Assembly: GCF_019623905.1 (NCBI RefSeq)
Contig: NZ_CP069370.1
Span: 3,478,001-3,542,000, forward strand
Length of the DNA stretch: 64,000 nt
Direction of reading: 5' to 3'
Origin: Neotabrizicola shimadae
Lineage (GTDB): Bacteria; Pseudomonadota; Alphaproteobacteria; Rhodobacterales; Rhodobacteraceae
Translations under genes and position numbers: made by a program
Notes under the pieces: model-generated
Seen by the model: only the letters and a program-made list of their open reading frames with translations
Told to the model about the DNA's origin: nothing
Database searches by the model: none
In this document: one piece after another, positions 37,159-47,381 of the stretch
Numbering within the stretch: position 1 is the stretch's first letter
Layout: each line of letters starts with the position of its first letter

Positions 37159-37976
37159 GGCTGGACCATCCTTTCGCGGATCGGGTGGCGGGCGAGAAAT
37201 TCCCTGGCAAGCGCGCGATAGGCTTCGCTGCCCTTCGACGCGCTGTCGTATTCGGTGACCGGGAGCGCGAAGGACGGCGCTTCGGACAGGCGGACGTTGC
37301 GCGGGATCACCGTGTGAAAGACCACGTCGCCAAGCGTCGCGCGCGCGTCGGCCTCGACCTGTTGTGAGAGGCGGTTTCTACCGTCGTACATGGTTAGCAG
37401 CACGCCTTCGATGCGCAGCGCCGGATTGGCGCTTTGGCGCACCTCGCGGATGGTGAGCATCAGTTGCGACAGGCCTTCGAGCGCAAAGAACTCGCTTTGC
37501 AGCGGCACCAGGACGGATTGCGACGCAACGAGCGCGTTGATGGTGAGCAGGCTGAGGGCGGGCGGGCAGTCGATCAGGATCACGTCGAGGTCGAAGCCAT
37601 CCATTGCCGTCTGGCGTAGGGCGTCGTGCAGAAGGAAGCTGCGCTTTTCGTTCGCCACCAGCTCGATATCCGCCGAAGACAGGTCGGCATTCGCCGGGCA
37701 GAGCAATAGGCGAGCAAAGGTGGTGGGCTGGATCACGTCTTCCAGCGGCGTCTCCTCAAGAAGGAGGTCGTAGCTTGTCTTCTTTCGCGCATCCGGTGGC
37801 AGGCCCAGGCCGGTGGACGCATTTCCCTGCGGATCGAGGTCCACCACCAGGACACGCGCGCCGCATTCCACCAGTGCTGCGGCGAGGTTGATCGCCGTCG
37901 TGGTCTTGCCCACGCCACCCTTCTGGTTGGCAATGGCGACGATATGCGGTTGACCGGGACGGGTTGGGTCAGACAT
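37155..37976 (-). CDS. parA: Chromosome partitioning ATPase ParA (Soj)
   Basis: The 273-residue deviant Walker ATPase has IANQKGGVGKTTTAINLA at about residues 14-31, the A' motif VDLDPQGNAS and DVILIDCPPALSLL, and drives ParB-parS segregation on the nucleoid. The ATG at 37976 lies inside the 3' end of rsmG (8-nt overlap), which is the usual Rhodobacterales arrangement. Confidence 0.96.
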   Translation of the reverse strand: MSDPTRPGQPHIVAIANQKGGVGKTTTAINLAAALVECGARVLVVDLDPQGNASTGLGLPPDARKKTSYDLLLEETPLEDVIQPTTFARLLLCPANADLSSADIELVANEKRSFLLHDALRQTAMDGFDLDVILIDCPPALSLLTINALVASQSVLVPLQSEFFALEGLSQLMLTIREVRQSANPALRIEGVLLTMYDGRNRLSQQVEADARATLGDVVFHTVIPRNVRLSEAPSFALPVTEYDSASKGSEAYRALAREFLARHPIRERMVQP

Positions 37977-38607
37977 GGCGCAGGGACTCCAGGGCAACGA
38001 CGGCGGCGGCGGGATCGGTAATGCTTGGTCGGAGGGTGGAGGTAAAGGCCCATTGCAGCGACGCAAGGTCCAGTTCGGCCAAGTGCTCGCGCCCCTTGAG
38101 GAAAATCGCGCGCCCCTCTGGCACCAGATGGCGATGTGCAAGGGCGCAGAGATCCGCCAGGGGCGCAAGGGCGCGCGCGGACACCACGTCGGCCTTGGCG
38201 GGGGCGAGCGACTCGGCGCGGTCCGTCACCACGTCCGCTGCGATTCCGCAGCTGCGCGCCGCCTCACGCAGGAATGTTGCCTTGCGCAGGTCGGATTCGA
38301 CGAGTCGAAGACGGCAGCCCGGTGCGCGCTCGGCGAGCAGGATGGCCACAACAAGGCCGGGAAAGCCGCCACCGCTGCCCAAATCCAGCCAGAGGCGCGG
38401 CGATTCCGGTGCGAGGGCAAGAATTTGCGCCGAATCGCGGACGTGGCGGCTCCAGCCTTCGGGGAGCGTGCTGCGGGCGACGAGATTGATTGCCGGGTTC
38501 CACTTTCCGACAAGTTCCAGATGGCGCCGCAGCTTTTCTATCGTTTCACGTGAAACACTCTCGGCGCCGGGAAAACACCCGGCAAGGTCGTATTCGTTCG
38601 CCATCAT
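37969..38607 (-). CDS. rsmG: 16S rRNA (guanine527-N7)-methyltransferase RsmG
   Basis: The 212-residue SAM-dependent methyltransferase has the SAM-binding motif [16 protein letters not shown] at about residues 72-87 and the family motif [16 protein letters not shown]. It methylates G527 of 16S rRNA. Codons 17-22 (SVSRET) are written by a near-perfect parS palindrome on the DNA. It overlaps mnmG by 4 nt and parA by 8 nt. Confidence 0.95.
   Translation of the reverse strand: MMANEYDLAGCFPGAESVSRETIEKLRRHLELVGKWNPAINLVARSTLPEGWSRHVRDSAQILALAPESPRLWLDLGSGGGFPGLVVAILLAERAPGCRLRLVESDLRKATFLREAARSCGIAADVVTDRAESLAPAKADVVSARALAPLADLCALAHRHLVPEGRAIFLKGREHLAELDLASLQWAFTSTLRPSITDPAAAVVALESLRHV
38542..38557. 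other. parS centromere site 1 (inside rsmG)
   Basis: The 16-mer CGTTTCACGTGAAACA differs from the bacterial parS consensus TGTTTCACGTGAAACA at one position only. It is read as SVSRET codons of rsmG on the minus strand. It lies about 1.4 kb from parB. ParB binding is inferred from the sequence match. Confidence 0.92.
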
Positions 38608-40478
38608 CCCACGTTCCGGAACCGCGAGTCCTTGCGGAGCTGGGCAATGAGCAGAAGCAGCGCTGCGGGCGTCATACCCTCGATGGCTGCCGCGCGTGCA
38701 ATGCTGTCAGGCTTGATGCGTGCCAGCTTTGTGGCGAGTTCCGTCGAAAGGCCAGGCATGGCCCGGTAATCGAAGCCGTCCGGGATCCGCAGCGCCTCTT
38801 CCTTTTGCAGGGCGCGCACATCCTCCGCCTGCCGATCAAGATACTGAGCGTAGAGCGCGTCATTCGCGACCTGCTGGCGAATGGCCGGTGGGACTGCGAC
38901 AAAGCCCGGATAGAGGGCGTCGATCTGGTCCAGTCGAACATCCGGGAAGGCGAGCAGGTCCAGGCCGGTGCGGCGCACGCCATCCTGGCTGACGGAAAGC
39001 CCAATGGCTGCCGCCTCGCGCGGGGTGCGCGTGCTGGCCGTCAGGACCGCGCGGGCTTCGGCAAGGCAGTTGGCCTTTTCGCTGTAGGCGGCCCAACGCG
39101 CTTCGCCGACGAGGCCAAGCCCGCGGCCCCGCTCGGTGAGCCGTTGGTCCGCATTATCCGCCCGCAGCGCCAGGCGATATTCGGCGCGTGACGTGAACAT
39201 GCGATACGGTTCGGTCACGCCGCGGCTGGTCAGGTCGTCGATCATCACGCCGATATAGCTTTCCGACCGCGAAAAGACCTCGGCCGGCTGATCTGCGGCG
39301 AGCCGCGCCGCGTTGAGGCCGGCAACGAGGCCCTGCGCCGCCGCTTCCTCATAGCCGGTGGTGCCGTTCACCTGGCCGGCGAGGAAGAGGCCGGGAAGAG
39401 CGCGCAGTTCGAGAGAAGGCCGCAACTCGCGCGGATCGAAGTAGTCGTATTCAATCGCGTAGCCTGGCTGCAGGATGCGGACCGCTTCCAGACCAGCGAT
39501 GGTGCGGACATAGGCTTCCTGCACTTCAGCCGGCAGTGACGTGGAAATACCGTTTGGATAGACGGTGTCGTCGTCCAGCCCCTCGGGCTCCAGAAAGACC
39601 TGGTGCCCGGTCTTGTCGGCGAACCGCACCACCTTGTCTTCGATCGAGGGGCAGTAGCGCGGACCCACGCCTTCGATGTGCCCGCCGTACATGGCCGAGC
39701 GCGACAAGTTGCTTCGCACGATGTCATGCGTTCGTTCATTGGTGTGGGTGATTCCACAGGAAATCTGACGGGCAAAGGGCGCGGTGCTGAGGAAGGAGAA
39801 CAGGACCGGATCTTCATCGCCCGGCTGGCTTTCGAGCCGCGCCCAATCGATGCTGCGACCGTCAAGTCGCGGCGGGGTTCCGGTCTTCAGGCGACCCCGC
39901 GCCAGACCAAGATCGGCCAAGCGCAGCGCAAGGCGCTGCGAGGCCGGATCGCCCACGCGCCCGCCGCTGCGCCTTTGGTCGCCGACGTGGATCACGCCGT
40001 TCAGGAAGGTGCCCGCGGTCAGCACGACGGCAGAGGAGGTCAGGGCGGTTCCGTCGGCAAGAAGAACGCCCGACACCGCGCCATCCGTGACAAGCAGGTC
40101 TGCGACCTCGCCTTCGATGACATCGAGCCCAGGTTGCCTTGCAAGTGCAGCCTGCATGGCGAGCCTGTAGAGCTTGCGATCCGCCTGGGCGCGCGGACCC
40201 TGGACGGCCGGACCCTTCCGGCGGTTCAGAAGGCGGAACTGGATGCCCGCGCGGTCTGCCACAGGGGCCATGACGCCATCAAGCGCGTCGATCTCGCGCA
40301 CCAGGTGGCCTTTGCCCAAGCCGCCGATGGCCGGGTTGCAGGACATCACGCCAATGGCGTCGCGGCGCAGGGTGACCAGCGCCGTCCGGGCACCCGCCCG
40401 AGCTGCCGCGGCTGCGGCTTCGCTGCCGGCGTGACCGCCGCCGATGACGATGACATCGAACTGTTTCACGTGAAACAC
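38604..40478 (-). CDS. mnmG: tRNA uridine-5-carboxymethylaminomethyl modification enzyme MnmG (GidA)
   Basis: The 624-residue FAD protein forms the MnmEG complex that modifies U34 of tRNAs. The N-terminal FAD motif is [19 protein letters not shown] (about residues 11-29). [23 protein letters not shown] and the MnmG signatures [12 protein letters not shown] and [17 protein letters not shown] are present; the C-terminal helical domain binds MnmE/tRNA. Its first codons (MFHVKQ) are a perfect parS site. The start is 2 nt after the mnmE stop. Confidence 0.97.
   Translation of the reverse strand: MFHVKQFDVIVIGGGHAGSEAAAAAARAGARTALVTLRRDAIGVMSCNPAIGGLGKGHLVREIDALDGVMAPVADRAGIQFRLLNRRKGPAVQGPRAQADRKLYRLAMQAALARQPGLDVIEGEVADLLVTDGAVSGVLLADGTALTSSAVVLTAGTFLNGVIHVGDQRRSGGRVGDPASQRLALRLADLGLARGRLKTGTPPRLDGRSIDWARLESQPGDEDPVLFSFLSTAPFARQISCGITHTNERTHDIVRSNLSRSAMYGGHIEGVGPRYCPSIEDKVVRFADKTGHQVFLEPEGLDDDTVYPNGISTSLPAEVQEAYVRTIAGLEAVRILQPGYAIEYDYFDPRELRPSLELRALPGLFLAGQVNGTTGYEEAAAQGLVAGLNAARLAADQPAEVFSRSESYIGVMIDDLTSRGVTEPYRMFTSRAEYRLALRADNADQRLTERGRGLGLVGEARWAAYSEKANCLAEARAVLTASTRTPREAAAIGLSVSQDGVRRTGLDLLAFPDVRLDQIDALYPGFVAVPPAIRQQVANDALYAQYLDRQAEDVRALQKEEALRIPDGFDYRAMPGLSTELATKLARIKPDSIARAAAIEGMTPAALLLLIAQLRKDSRFRNVG
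40462..40477. other. parS centromere site 2 (start of mnmG)
   Basis: The 16-mer TGTTTCACGTGAAACA is a perfect match to the parS consensus. It spans codons 1-6 of mnmG (MFHVKQ) on the minus strand. It is 1.9 kb from parS site 1 and about 3.2 kb from the proposed oriC. Confidence 0.96.
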
Positions 40479-40480
40479 TC

Positions 40481-41767
40481 CTACTTCCCGATGCAGAACC
40501 GCGCAAAAATCTCGCCCAGCAGGTCCTCGACGTCGATGCGACCGACCAACATGGCCAGGGCTCGCGCCGCGTCCCGCAGATGCGCAGCGACGAGTTCGTC
40601 CCGGCGCGGGGCTCTGCCTATCTCATTCTGCGCCGATTCCATAGCCTTGATTGCAAGGATCATGGCCCGGTGCTGACGTTCGCGGATCACCATCCCGGCA
40701 CCGGCAACACGTTGCTCCAACCGCTGACCGATGGCCGCAAGCAGCTCTGGAATGCCCCGGCCCGTGCGCCCGGAAACGCCGGGCCCATCGGACGGCGTGT
40801 CGGCCTTGCCACGCAGAACGATATCTTCTGGCAGCGGTTCAAGCCCTTCGGTTTCTCCCGCCTCGTCCAACAAAAAAACGCGCAGATCCGCCTTTCGGGC
40901 GCGATCCAGTGCACGGCTGACGCCGATGCGTTCGACCTCATCTTCGGCTTCGCGCAGCCCGGCGGTGTCGAGAAGCGTCACAGCAAGACCCGCGATCTCC
41001 ATCCGCACCTCGATCACATCGCGGGTTGTCCCGGCGACCGCGGAGGTAATCGCCGCTTCACGGCCAGCCAAGGCATTGAAAAGCGTTGATTTTCCGGCGT
41101 TTGGCGGGCCGACGATGGCCACCTCGAACCCCTCGCGGATGCGTTCGGCCGCGGCGGCGCCCGCGGTTTCGCGCCGCAGATCGGCCAGCACGTGGGTCAC
41201 AAGGCTGCCCACTTCGGGCATGACATCGACCGGAACATCTTCGTCCGCAAAGTCGATGGTCGCCTCGATCAAGGCCGCGGCGCGCACGAGGGACTCGCGC
41301 CATTGCGCCGCCTGACGCCCCAGAACACCGTCCAGGGCGCGCAGGGCCTGGCGGCGTTGTGCCTCGGTCTCGGCGTCGATCAGGTCCGCGAGGCCCTCGA
41401 CCTGGGTCAGGTCAAGCCGGCCGTTTTCCAACGCCTGACGGGTGAACTCGCCCGGTTCGGCGAGACGCAGGCCTGGCTGCGCCGCAAGCGCTCGCAACAC
41501 TGCGGCGACAACCGCCGAGGAGCCGTGCAGATGCAGTTCTGCCGACTCCTCCCCGGTGTAGCTGGCGCCCTGCGGAAACAGGAGCACAAGCGCCTCGTCC
41601 AGCACATCGCCTTGCCAGCTCAGCCGACGCAAACCCGCCCGCCGCAGGGCTGGCAGTGGCGATGCGCACAGCGCCGCCACGGCGGCATGGGCCGCCGGAC
41701 CCGACAAACGGATCACCGCCACGCCGGCCTTGCCGCGGGCAGAGGCCAGGGCGTAGATCGTGTCCAC
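40481..41767 (-). CDS. mnmE: tRNA modification GTPase MnmE (TrmE)
   Basis: The 428-residue partner of MnmG begins with a formyl-THF-binding domain ([22 protein letters not shown]). A central helical domain contains a GTPase (about 215-370: [32 protein letters not shown]). The C-terminal catalytic FCIGK cysteine motif is present. The G4 motif reads RGKAD (canonical N/TKxD weakly kept). It lies 21 nt downstream of rho. Confidence 0.96.
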   Translation of the reverse strand: MDTIYALASARGKAGVAVIRLSGPAAHAAVAALCASPLPALRRAGLRRLSWQGDVLDEALVLLFPQGASYTGEESAELHLHGSSAVVAAVLRALAAQPGLRLAEPGEFTRQALENGRLDLTQVEGLADLIDAETEAQRRQALRALDGVLGRQAAQWRESLVRAAALIEATIDFADEDVPVDVMPEVGSLVTHVLADLRRETAGAAAAERIREGFEVAIVGPPNAGKSTLFNALAGREAAITSAVAGTTRDVIEVRMEIAGLAVTLLDTAGLREAEDEVERIGVSRALDRARKADLRVFLLDEAGETEGLEPLPEDIVLRGKADTPSDGPGVSGRTGRGIPELLAAIGQRLEQRVAGAGMVIRERQHRAMILAIKAMESAQNEIGRAPRRDELVAAHLRDAARALAMLVGRIDVEDLLGEIFARFCIGK

Positions 41768-41788
41768 TTTGCGCTCCTGGCGGAACCC

Positions 41789-43060
41789 TTACGAGTTCAT
41801 CGAGTCGAAGAACTCGCCATTCGTCTTGGTCTGCTTGAGCTTGCCAAGAAGGAACTCAATGGCGTCCGTCGTGCCCATCGGGTTCAGGATGCGGCGCAGC
41901 ACATAGGTCTTCTGCAGGTCGATCTTGTCGACCAGCAGGTCTTCCTTGCGGGTGCCCGACTTCAGGATGTCGATAGCCGGGAAGACGCGCTTGTCGGCGA
42001 CCTTTCGGTCCAGCACGATTTCGCTGTTGCCGGTGCCCTTGAACTCTTCAAAGATCACTTCGTCCATGCGGCTGCCGGTGTCGATCAGCGCGGTGGCGAT
42101 GATGGTCAGCGAGCCGCCTTCCTCGATGTTGCGCGCCGCGCCAAAGAACCGCTTCGGGCGCTGCAGGGCGTTGGCATCCACGCCCCCGGTCAGCACCTTG
42201 CCCGAAGACGGAACAACCGTGTTGAAGGCGCGGCCGAGGCGGGTGATCGAGTCCAGAAGGATCACGACGTCGCGCTTGTGTTCGACCAGGCGCTTTGCCT
42301 TTTCGATCACCATTTCCGCAACGGCAACGTGGCGGGTTGCCGGTTCATCGAAGGTCGAGGACACGACCTCGCCCTTCACCGAACGCTGCATGTCGGTCAC
42401 TTCCTCGGGCCGCTCGTCGATCAAGAGGACGATCAGGTAGCATTCCGGATGGTTGGTCGCGATGGAATGGGCGATGTTCTGCAAGAGAACCGTCTTGCCC
42501 GTGCGCGGCGGCGCCACGATCAGGGCGCGCTGGCCCTTGCCGATGGGGCAGACCAGGTCGATCACGCGGGCCGAACGATCCTTGATCGTCGGATCCTCGA
42601 TCTCCATCTTCAGCCGTTCGTCAGGATAGAGCGGGGTGAGGTTGTCGAAGTGAACCTTGTGGCGCGCCTTCTCGGGATCGTCGAAGTTGATGCGCGTCGC
42701 CTTCGTCAGGCAGAAATACCGCTCGTTCTCGCGCGGGGCCTGGATCAGGCCTTCGATCGTATCCCCGGTGCGCAGGCTGAACTGACGGATCATCTCGGGC
42801 GAGACATAGATGTCGTCAGGGCCGGGCAAGTAGTTGGCCGAGGGTGAGCGCAGGAAGCCGAAGCCGTCCTGCAGCACCTCCAGAACGCCGTCGCCCCCGA
42901 TTTCCCAGCCTTCTTCGGCATGTTCCTTCAAGATCGAGAACATCATCTCGCCCTTGCGCATCGAAGGCGCGTTCTCGATCTCCCATTCTTCGGCCATGGC
43001 CAGAAGTTCGGCAGGAGTCTTCGCCTTCAGATCGGCAAGGTTCAGGTGTTCAATGGTCAT
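41789..43060 (-). CDS. rho: Transcription termination factor Rho
   Basis: The 423-residue hexameric RNA helicase has an N-terminal Rho-N helical domain and RNA-binding cold-shock-like domain ([17 protein letters not shown], about 55-75). The ATPase has Walker [13 protein letters not shown]-loop [12 protein letters not shown] and R-loop/arginine finger regions ([21 protein letters not shown]). I chose ATG 43060, the family-typical start; 17 extra upstream codons lack support. First gene of the minus operon running to parB. Confidence 0.97.
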   Translation of the reverse strand: MTIEHLNLADLKAKTPAELLAMAEEWEIENAPSMRKGEMMFSILKEHAEEGWEIGGDGVLEVLQDGFGFLRSPSANYLPGPDDIYVSPEMIRQFSLRTGDTIEGLIQAPRENERYFCLTKATRINFDDPEKARHKVHFDNLTPLYPDERLKMEIEDPTIKDRSARVIDLVCPIGKGQRALIVAPPRTGKTVLLQNIAHSIATNHPECYLIVLLIDERPEEVTDMQRSVKGEVVSSTFDEPATRHVAVAEMVIEKAKRLVEHKRDVVILLDSITRLGRAFNTVVPSSGKVLTGGVDANALQRPKRFFGAARNIEEGGSLTIIATALIDTGSRMDEVIFEEFKGTGNSEIVLDRKVADKRVFPAIDILKSGTRKEDLLVDKIDLQKTYVLRRILNPMGTTDAIEFLLGKLKQTKTNGEFFDSMNS

Positions 43061-43195
43061 GGAACGTGTTCCGCATGGGCCAGTCGCAGTGCCGGCAGGT
43101 CGGTCAATCAAGGGGAAGCGCGATGGGCCGGACGGCCCTGCATCCGCGCAGATACGCGCGGTGGGGCGTCAAGTCAACTCCCCGCTCCTGTCGGT

Positions 43196-43645
43196 TCAGA
43201 ACTTCATGATGACCGAAGCAACGATGATGACCATCAGAAGCGTCGGCACTTCGTTCATCATCCGATAGCGTCGGCCCGTGACAGTGTTGGTTCCGTTCAC
43301 GAAACCCTTGCGCCTCTGCGCCAGCCAGTGATGGAACCAGGTCATTCCCAGCACGGCGGCGGCCTTCATCCATGGCCAGGCCATCGACCAATCCACGATG
43401 CCCGGCGTGAACACCAGCGCCAGGCCAAAGACCCAGGTGGCCACGCTGGCCGGGTTCATGATCGCCTTGAGAAGCCGGCGCTCCATGGTCTGGAAGAGGG
43501 TGTCTGTCTCGCTGCCTTTGGCTACGACTTCGGTGTGATACACGTAGAGCCTGGGCAGATAGAACAGCCCCGCCATCCACGCGATGACCGAGATCACATG
43601 CAGGACCTTCGTCCATGGATAAAGATCCGAAAGCCAGTCGACCAT
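43196..43645 (-). CDS. hemJ: Protoporphyrinogen oxidase HemJ (UPF0093/CopD-like)
   Basis: The 149-residue membrane protein has four predicted helices and the HemJ signatures LHVISVIAWMAGLFYLPRLYVYH (about residues 15-37, conserved His) and WMKAAAVLGMTWFHH (conserved Lys). It oxidises protoporphyrinogen IX in heme synthesis. ATG 43645 has AGGAGG 8 nt upstream; the GTG at 43654 overlaps that site and is rejected. It is the gene bordering the proposed replication origin on the left. Confidence 0.9.
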   Translation of the reverse strand: MVDWLSDLYPWTKVLHVISVIAWMAGLFYLPRLYVYHTEVVAKGSETDTLFQTMERRLLKAIMNPASVATWVFGLALVFTPGIVDWSMAWPWMKAAAVLGMTWFHHWLAQRRKGFVNGTNTVTGRRYRMMNEVPTLLMVIIVASVIMKF

Positions 43646-44067
43646 CCGGGGCACCTCCTGACCACCTTCCTAACAGGAAGAGAAAGAAAGGGAATGTCGT
43701 TGTAGGCCTGTGGAATATCTGGATTTCCGGTTTGGCGCACAGAACGATCCCCAACCACCCATGGCCGGGAAAACCCTGTGCAAAAGCACGAGTTCTTGTG
43801 GAAAAGACGCAGAAATCACATGCTTTACCGATGGTTAGATGCGCACCCAATAGTCGGCTATGTATCAACGCCCCACTCTGCAAAACCCGCCCCACCCCGA
43901 TTTTCCGCAGGTTGCCGCAATCGCTGTCCCAAGGCGGAAAAGTCAGGAGCGGACCTTGACAACCGGCCCCGACCGCCCTTCCCTTCCTGGTCCGGGCCGC
44001 TTGTCCCCGACCAACACCCGCCCCGCCTCGCAGGAACAAAACCGGATTATCCACAGGCATCCCGCCC
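43646..44067. other. Probable chromosomal replication origin (oriC) region
   Basis: This gene-free 422-bp gap lies between hemJ (minus) and maf (plus), so transcription leaves it on both sides. My hand count gives about 52% A+T in 43681-43740 and 53% in 43801-43860, well above the surrounding genes. It contains a perfect DnaA box TTATCCACA (44047-44055) and near-matches TGTGGAATA (43709-43717), TGTGCAAAA (43777-43785) and TGTGGAAAA (43797-43805). In alphaproteobacteria the origin sits beside maf-aroE-coaE-dnaQ with parABS close by. Origin function is inferred; a maf promoter (TTGACA at 43956) may also lie here. Confidence 0.75.
44047..44055 (+). other. DnaA box (perfect consensus)
   Basis: TTATCCACA is a perfect match to the strong DnaA box and lies 13 nt before the maf start codon at the right edge of the proposed origin. 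Confidence 0.8.
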
Positions 44068-44658
44068 ATGCTGATCATTGCCTCCGCGTCGTCCATCCGC
44101 CTCTCGCTCTTGCGGTCCGCCGGAGTCGAGGCGGAAGCGCGTCCGGTGCGGCTGGACGAAGAGGCGATCCGGCTGTCGCTTGAGGCCGAAGCTGCGCATC
44201 CGCGTGACATCGCGGACACTCTGGCCGAGATGAAGGCGCGCAAGCGCGCCGAGAAGGACCCGGAGGCGCTGGTCCTGGGCTGTGACCAGGTTCTGGAGTT
44301 CGATGGCCAGGCCTGGGGCAAGGCCGAAACAGCTGATGCAGCACGGGCACAGTTGCAGCGGCTTCGGGGCCAGACGCACCGCCTGTTGTCGGCCGCCGTG
44401 GTATATGACCGCGGCGAACCGGTCTGGCGGCATGTGGGAGAGGTGCGGCTGACGATGCGTTCCTTTTCGGACGCCTATCTTGAGAGCTATCTATCCCGCA
44501 ACTGGGACTCGGTCCGTCACGCCGTCGGCTGCTACAAGCTGGAGGAGGAGGGCGCACGTCTGTTCTCGCGCATTGACGGCGACTATTTTACGGTTCTCGG
44601 CCTGCCGCTTCTGCCGCTGCTGGGCTGGCTTGCCGACAGGGGGAGCATTGAGGCATGA
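44068..44658 (+). CDS. maf: Maf family nucleotide pyrophosphatase
   Basis: The 196-residue product has the Maf signature near the start ([19 protein letters not shown]), [25 protein letters not shown] (catalytic Asp) and [22 protein letters not shown]...LGLPLLPLL. Maf proteins hydrolyse modified or canonical NTPs. The first motif here is ASSIRLSLL rather than the usual SPRRxxLL, so it belongs to the divergent alphaproteobacterial group. It overlaps aroE by 4 nt. Confidence 0.9.
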   Translation: MLIIASASSIRLSLLRSAGVEAEARPVRLDEEAIRLSLEAEAAHPRDIADTLAEMKARKRAEKDPEALVLGCDQVLEFDGQAWGKAETADAARAQLQRLRGQTHRLLSAAVVYDRGEPVWRHVGEVRLTMRSFSDAYLESYLSRNWDSVRHAVGCYKLEEEGARLFSRIDGDYFTVLGLPLLPLLGWLADRGSIEA

Positions 44659-45494
44659 CGGATCATCCGCGTATCCCGCTGGCCGGCGTCATCGGCTCTC
44701 CCATTGCCCATAGCCGGTCCCCTGCCCTGCATGGGCATTGGTTGAAGCGCTATGGCATCAAGGGCCACTATATCCCCATGGACGTGGCCCAGTCCGACCT
44801 GCGCGAGGCGCTGACGCTGCTGCCCCGGCTTGGCTTCGTGGGGTTGAACGTTACCATCCCGCACAAGGAAAGCGTGCTGCATCTCGCCGATATCGTGACC
44901 GACCGCGCGGCCCTGATCGGTGCGGCCAACACGTTGATTTTTCGAAAGGATGGACGTATTCACGCCGACAACACGGATGGCGCGGGCTTTGTTGCCAACC
45001 TGCGTCAGCACACGCCGCACTGGTTGCCCTCGGCCGGCCCGGCCGCGGTGTTCGGTGCGGGCGGTGCAGCGCGGGCCGTGGTGGCGGCCTTGCTGGAGGT
45101 TGGGGCGCCCGAGGTTCGCATCGCGAACCGCACCAGACCAAGGGCCGAGGCGCTGCGGTCGGACTTCGGTGCCAAGGTTGTTGTCTATGACTGGGTGCAG
45201 GCGGCAGCCATGTTGCATGGCGCGGCAACGGTGGTGAATTCCACCGCGCTCGGCATGACAGGCAAGGCGGATTTCTCCATTCCGCTTGATGGGCTGGAGC
45301 CCTGGGCGCTGGTGACGGACCTGGTCTATACGCCCTTGAAGACCCAGTTCCTGATCGAGGCCGAAGACCGGGGCTGCACCGTTGTCGATGGCTTGGGGAT
45401 GTTGCTGCACCAGGCCGCGCCGGGGTTTGAACGCTGGTTCGGCCTGCGCCCCGAGGTCGACGACGCGGCCCGCGCTGCGGCACTTTCGGCATGA
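44655..45494 (+). CDS. aroE: Shikimate dehydrogenase
   Basis: The 279-residue NADPH enzyme of aromatic amino-acid synthesis has the shikimate-binding segment [20 protein letters not shown] at about residues 11-30, the catalytic Lys/Asp in [10 protein letters not shown] and [10 protein letters not shown], and the NADP motif [17 protein letters not shown]. It is 4-nt coupled to maf before it and coaE after it. Confidence 0.95.
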   Translation: MTDHPRIPLAGVIGSPIAHSRSPALHGHWLKRYGIKGHYIPMDVAQSDLREALTLLPRLGFVGLNVTIPHKESVLHLADIVTDRAALIGAANTLIFRKDGRIHADNTDGAGFVANLRQHTPHWLPSAGPAAVFGAGGAARAVVAALLEVGAPEVRIANRTRPRAEALRSDFGAKVVVYDWVQAAAMLHGAATVVNSTALGMTGKADFSIPLDGLEPWALVTDLVYTPLKTQFLIEAEDRGCTVVDGLGMLLHQAAPGFERWFGLRPEVDDAARAAALSA

Positions 45495-46084
45495 GGCCGT
45501 TCCGCCTGGGACTGACCGGCTCCATTGGCATGGGCAAATCGACCACGGCCCGTTTCTTCGCCGAGGCGGGGGTTCCGGTCTGGGATGCCGATGCTGCCGT
45601 GCACCGGCTCTATGCAGCCGGTGGCGCAGCTGTCGCGCCGCTTGTGGCGCTGTGTCCTGCGGCGGCGGCGCCAGAGGGCCTAGACCGGGGCGCGCTGAAG
45701 GTCTGGATTGCCCGCGACCCCACAGCCCTGAAGCAAATCGAAACGATCGTTCACCCGCTGGTTTCGGCTGACCGGCAGGCATTTCTTGATGCGGCCGCGG
45801 CTCCGCTCGTGGTTCTGGACATCCCGCTTCTGTTCGAAACCGGAGCAGAGGCGATGGTGGATGCCACGCTTCTGGTGACCGCTCCACCCGAGTTGCAGCG
45901 CGGCCGTGTTCTGGCCCGTCCGGGCATGACAGAAGCGCAGTTTGCCACCCTTCTGGCGCGCCAGATGCCCGACCGTGAAAAACGCGGCCGCGCCACCCAT
46001 ATCCTTGAAACGCTCAGCCTCGATGCCGCGCGCGCCGGCGTGCGGGCGCTGATCGACTATCTGACAGGGCCCGCCCATGCGTGA
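45491..46084 (+). CDS. coaE: Dephospho-CoA kinase
   Basis: The 197-residue P-loop kinase catalyses the last step of CoA synthesis. The Walker A region GLTGSIGMGKSTTARFF is at about residues 6-22 and VWDADAAVHRLYAAGG follows; HPLV and VVLDIPLLFETGAE are the family's later motifs. It overlaps dnaQ by 8 nt. Confidence 0.95.
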   Translation: MRPFRLGLTGSIGMGKSTTARFFAEAGVPVWDADAAVHRLYAAGGAAVAPLVALCPAAAAPEGLDRGALKVWIARDPTALKQIETIVHPLVSADRQAFLDAAAAPLVVLDIPLLFETGAEAMVDATLLVTAPPELQRGRVLARPGMTEAQFATLLARQMPDREKRGRATHILETLSLDAARAGVRALIDYLTGPAHA

Positions 46085-46775
46085 GATCGTTCTCGATACG
46101 GAAACCACGGGCTTCGAGCCCTCGGAAGGCCATCGCATCGTGGAAATCGGCGCGGTCGAGCTGCTCAACCACCTGCCGACCGGCCGGACCTACCACCAAT
46201 ACATCAATCCCGAACGGCCCATGCCGAAAGAGGCCTTCGAGGTTCATGGCCTGGGTGACGATTTCCTGCGCGACAAGCCAGTGTTCAAATCGATCGCCCG
46301 CGATTTCCTGGCTTTCATCGGTGAGGCGCGGCTGGTCATACACAATGCCGCCTTCGACATGCGTTTCCTGAATGCCGAGCTTGGCTGGGCCGGCCTGCCG
46401 GGTCTGCCGAATGACCGCGCGCTCGACACGCTGATGATCGCACGCACGAAGTTCCCCGGATCGCCCGCCTCGCTGGATGCGCTGTGCCGCCGTTTCGGTG
46501 TGGACAATTCAGCCCGTGAAAAGCACGGCGCGCTGCTGGACAGCGAAATCCTGGCGGAAGTCTATCTGGAGCTGATCGGTGGACGGCAGCCCGACTTCGG
46601 CCTGGCCACCGTCGCGGCGTCAACGCCGGTCGCCGGAAAGGCAGAGGGCGCCACCTGGCGCCCCCGTCCGCGTTCTGTTGCCCTGCCGTCGCGCCTGACA
46701 GAGGCCGAGGCCGAGGCCCATGCCGCCTTTGTGGCGAAGATGGGCGAAGGCGCGATCTGGCACAAGCGGGACTGA
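46077..46775 (+). CDS. dnaQ: DNA polymerase III epsilon subunit (3'-5' exonuclease)
   Basis: The 232-residue proofreading subunit shows Exo I LDTETTGFEPSEGHRIVEIGAVE at residues 6-28, Exo II VIHNAAFDMRFLNAEL at about 91-106 and Exo III REKHGALLDSEILAEVYLEL (His/Asp). The C-terminal stretch (about 195-230) carries the polymerase-contact region. Last gene of the maf-aroE-coaE-dnaQ operon. Confidence 0.95.
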   Translation: MREIVLDTETTGFEPSEGHRIVEIGAVELLNHLPTGRTYHQYINPERPMPKEAFEVHGLGDDFLRDKPVFKSIARDFLAFIGEARLVIHNAAFDMRFLNAELGWAGLPGLPNDRALDTLMIARTKFPGSPASLDALCRRFGVDNSAREKHGALLDSEILAEVYLELIGGRQPDFGLATVAASTPVAGKAEGATWRPRPRSVALPSRLTEAEAEAHAAFVAKMGEGAIWHKRD

Positions 46776-46785
46776 CGCGCCCCGC

Positions 46786-47283
46786 TCAGTTCACCGGCTG
46801 TTGCGCGGCGCGCTGCGCTTCTGCGCGGCGGGCGACTTCCTGGCGATAGAGGGCCACGAAATCCACCGCGTCGATGTTCAGCGGCGGGAAGCCGCCGTCG
46901 CGCGTGACGTCCGAGATGATGCGCCGCACATAGGGGAACATCAGTCGGGGGCATTCGATCAGGAGGAAGGCATGAAGCTGTTCGTCCGGCACGCCCTCGA
47001 TGTTGAACACGCCGGCATAATCCACCTCAAGAAGGAACAGGACGTCGCCATTGACCTTGTTCTTCGACGTGACCCGGTACTTGGTCATCACGTCATACTG
47101 GTGATCCACAGGGCGCTTGCGTGCGTCCATGCTGACGGCAACCTGGATGTCCGGCTGCACTTCGGATGCCGACAGCCCCTTCACGGCCACCATGTTCTCG
47201 AAAGACATGTCCCGGATGAACTGGGCTACCACCTGCATGCGGATCTGCGGATTTGCGTTCGGAACGCCTTCCTGTTCGGCCAT
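46786..47283 (-). CDS. secB: Protein-export chaperone SecB
   Basis: The 165-residue tetrameric chaperone delivers preproteins to SecA. IRMQVVAQFIRDMSFENM, GDVLFLLEVDYAGVFNIEG and the alphaproteobacterial RLMFPYVRRIISDVTRDGGFPPLNIDAVDF segment are diagnostic. I chose ATG 47283 (GGGGGAG upstream) rather than the 12-residue longer reading. Convergent with dnaQ. Confidence 0.95.
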   Translation of the reverse strand: MAEQEGVPNANPQIRMQVVAQFIRDMSFENMVAVKGLSASEVQPDIQVAVSMDARKRPVDHQYDVMTKYRVTSKNKVNGDVLFLLEVDYAGVFNIEGVPDEQLHAFLLIECPRLMFPYVRRIISDVTRDGGFPPLNIDAVDFVALYRQEVARRAEAQRAAQQPVN

Positions 47284-47381
47284 GAAAAATCTCCCCCGTA
47301 ATAAACTCGCCTTCGACACTCCTAACAGCTTGGCTCTCCGCGCTCAATGGCGACCCATGGCCGCGCGTCGATGAATCAGCT

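Noticed and set aside
43110-43170. Terminator of hemJ (CCGCGC/GCGCGG arms near 43147-43164)
   Set aside because: The arms are short, there is no T-run and such matches are expected by chance at this GC content.
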